From: an uncultured Desulfobacterium sp.
GTDB taxonomy: Bacteria; Desulfobacterota; Desulfobacteria; Desulfobacterales; Desulfobacteraceae
Assembly: GCA_937124525.1 (NCBI GenBank)
Contig: CAKZLA010000514.1
Coordinates: 1-16,596, forward strand
Reading direction: 5' to 3'
DNA length: 16,596 nt
Shown here: in pieces, positions 16,243 through 16,596 of the stretch
Position numbering within the stretch: position 1 is the first letter of the stretch
How the letters are laid out: each line of letters begins with the position of its first letter
The notes under the pieces: model-generated
Seen by the model: only the letters and a program-made list of their open reading frames with translations
Database searches by the model: none
Told to the model about the DNA's origin: nothing
Translations under genes and position numbers: made by a program

Positions 16243-16596
16243 GGTATAAATTCCGAATATGTAAAATAATAATTATGGCCATTTGTCTGTTCCAGGCAGA
16301 TTTTTCCTTCAGTAACGATGCATATCGCACCATGGAATCATATCTGAACCTGGCAAAAACAGATAACCATTTTGTCCCCCCATCTCCAGGGGAGTCGCAC
16401 AGGGTGGAAAAATTATTTTACAGACTCTTAAAAGGAGAGCGGGGCAAACAGATCATCCAGGACTGGCAAGGCTTGCATTTTTCCATGGAAAAAATAACAT
16501 GTGCAGGCAAAATCTATATACTTGTCATTATTCCACCTCCACTAAATTGCCGTTTTCTTCAATCCACCGGCGTCGGTCAGAGGCCCGTTTTTTACC
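16239..16596 (+). CDS. Exported protein of unknown function, 5' part (continues beyond window)
   Basis: The ATG at 16239 shares ATGA with the stop of the preceding gene, and GGGAGG lies seven bases upstream, so it is the next gene of the same operon. The visible 119 residues begin MRYKFRICKIIIMAICLFQA and then FSFSNDAYRT. This is a typical signal peptide, with cleavage perhaps before the SNDA stretch. The mature part starts with a charged helical segment (residues ~28-80, including RVEKLFYRLLKGERGKQIIQ). A hydrophobic strand KIYILVIIPPP follows. No stop occurs before the window ends. I cannot name the family from this part. The operon context suggests it is another extracytoplasmic partner of the CapC-like protein. 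Confidence 0.72.
   Translation, partial: MRYKFRICKIIIMAICLFQADFSFSNDAYRTMESYLNLAKTDNHFVPPSPGESHRVEKLFYRLLKGERGKQIIQDWQGLHFSMEKITCAGKIYILVIIPPPLNCRFLQSTGVGQRPVFY

Overview
The window looks like chromosomal DNA of a Gram-negative bacterium. My best guess is an anaerobic Desulfobacterota (Desulfobacter or Desulfobacula type). The reasons are moderate GC, an RND pump, signal-peptide genes, a sigma-54 regulator, a folate-reductase fragment of a style I associate with that group, and a CHASE2 sensor next to a CapC-like membrane protein. The taxonomic guess comes from recall, not from a search. I saw no tRNA, rRNA, CRISPR array or intact insertion sequence, and no gene-free stretch reaches 300 bases.

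Region 1 (1-4500). The 3' part of an RND efflux permease gene is followed by a divergent pair: a peroxiredoxin gene on the minus strand and a NorR-like GAF / AAA+ / Fis sigma-54 activator on the plus strand. The 229-base gap between them holds a well-formed -24/-12 promoter facing the peroxiredoxin. It also holds three roughly 20-bp-phased CGA-N4-TCG-like motifs next to the regulator start, in the usual place for enhancer sites. The layout suggests that the activator switches on the peroxiredoxin, perhaps in response to nitric oxide or nitrosative/oxidative stress.

Region 2 (4461-7073). ilvC (class II ketol-acid reductoisomerase, minus strand) and ilvY (LysR-type regulator, plus strand) are divergent, as in enterobacteria. 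A candidate ilvC promoter and an IlvY-like operator lie between them. A bidirectional terminator separates ilvC from the convergent sigma-54 regulator gene.

Region 3 (7074-7824). A small diglycine-ended ThiS/MoaD-type protein is followed by the first ~46 codons of a probable methylenetetrahydrofolate reductase that breaks off abruptly. Just beyond lies a ~104-bp element bounded by 27-bp imperfect inverted repeats, which looks like a MITE or a deletion scar.

Region 4 (7825-16596, continuing past the window). Four genes on the plus strand overlap at every junction by 4 to 25 bases. The first encodes a CHASE2 / GAF / PAS protein with a degenerate histidine-kinase core. The second encodes a 1082-residue protein with two CapC/PgsC-like membrane units and a large repeated soluble region. 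The third encodes an 829-residue exported protein of unknown family with an internal duplication. The fourth is the start of another exported protein. Together they look like a membrane/envelope system, possibly linked to an extracellular polymer of poly-gamma-glutamate type, with its own sensor. No CapB-type ligase is visible here, so the substrate is unknown. This operon is the most interesting content of the window.
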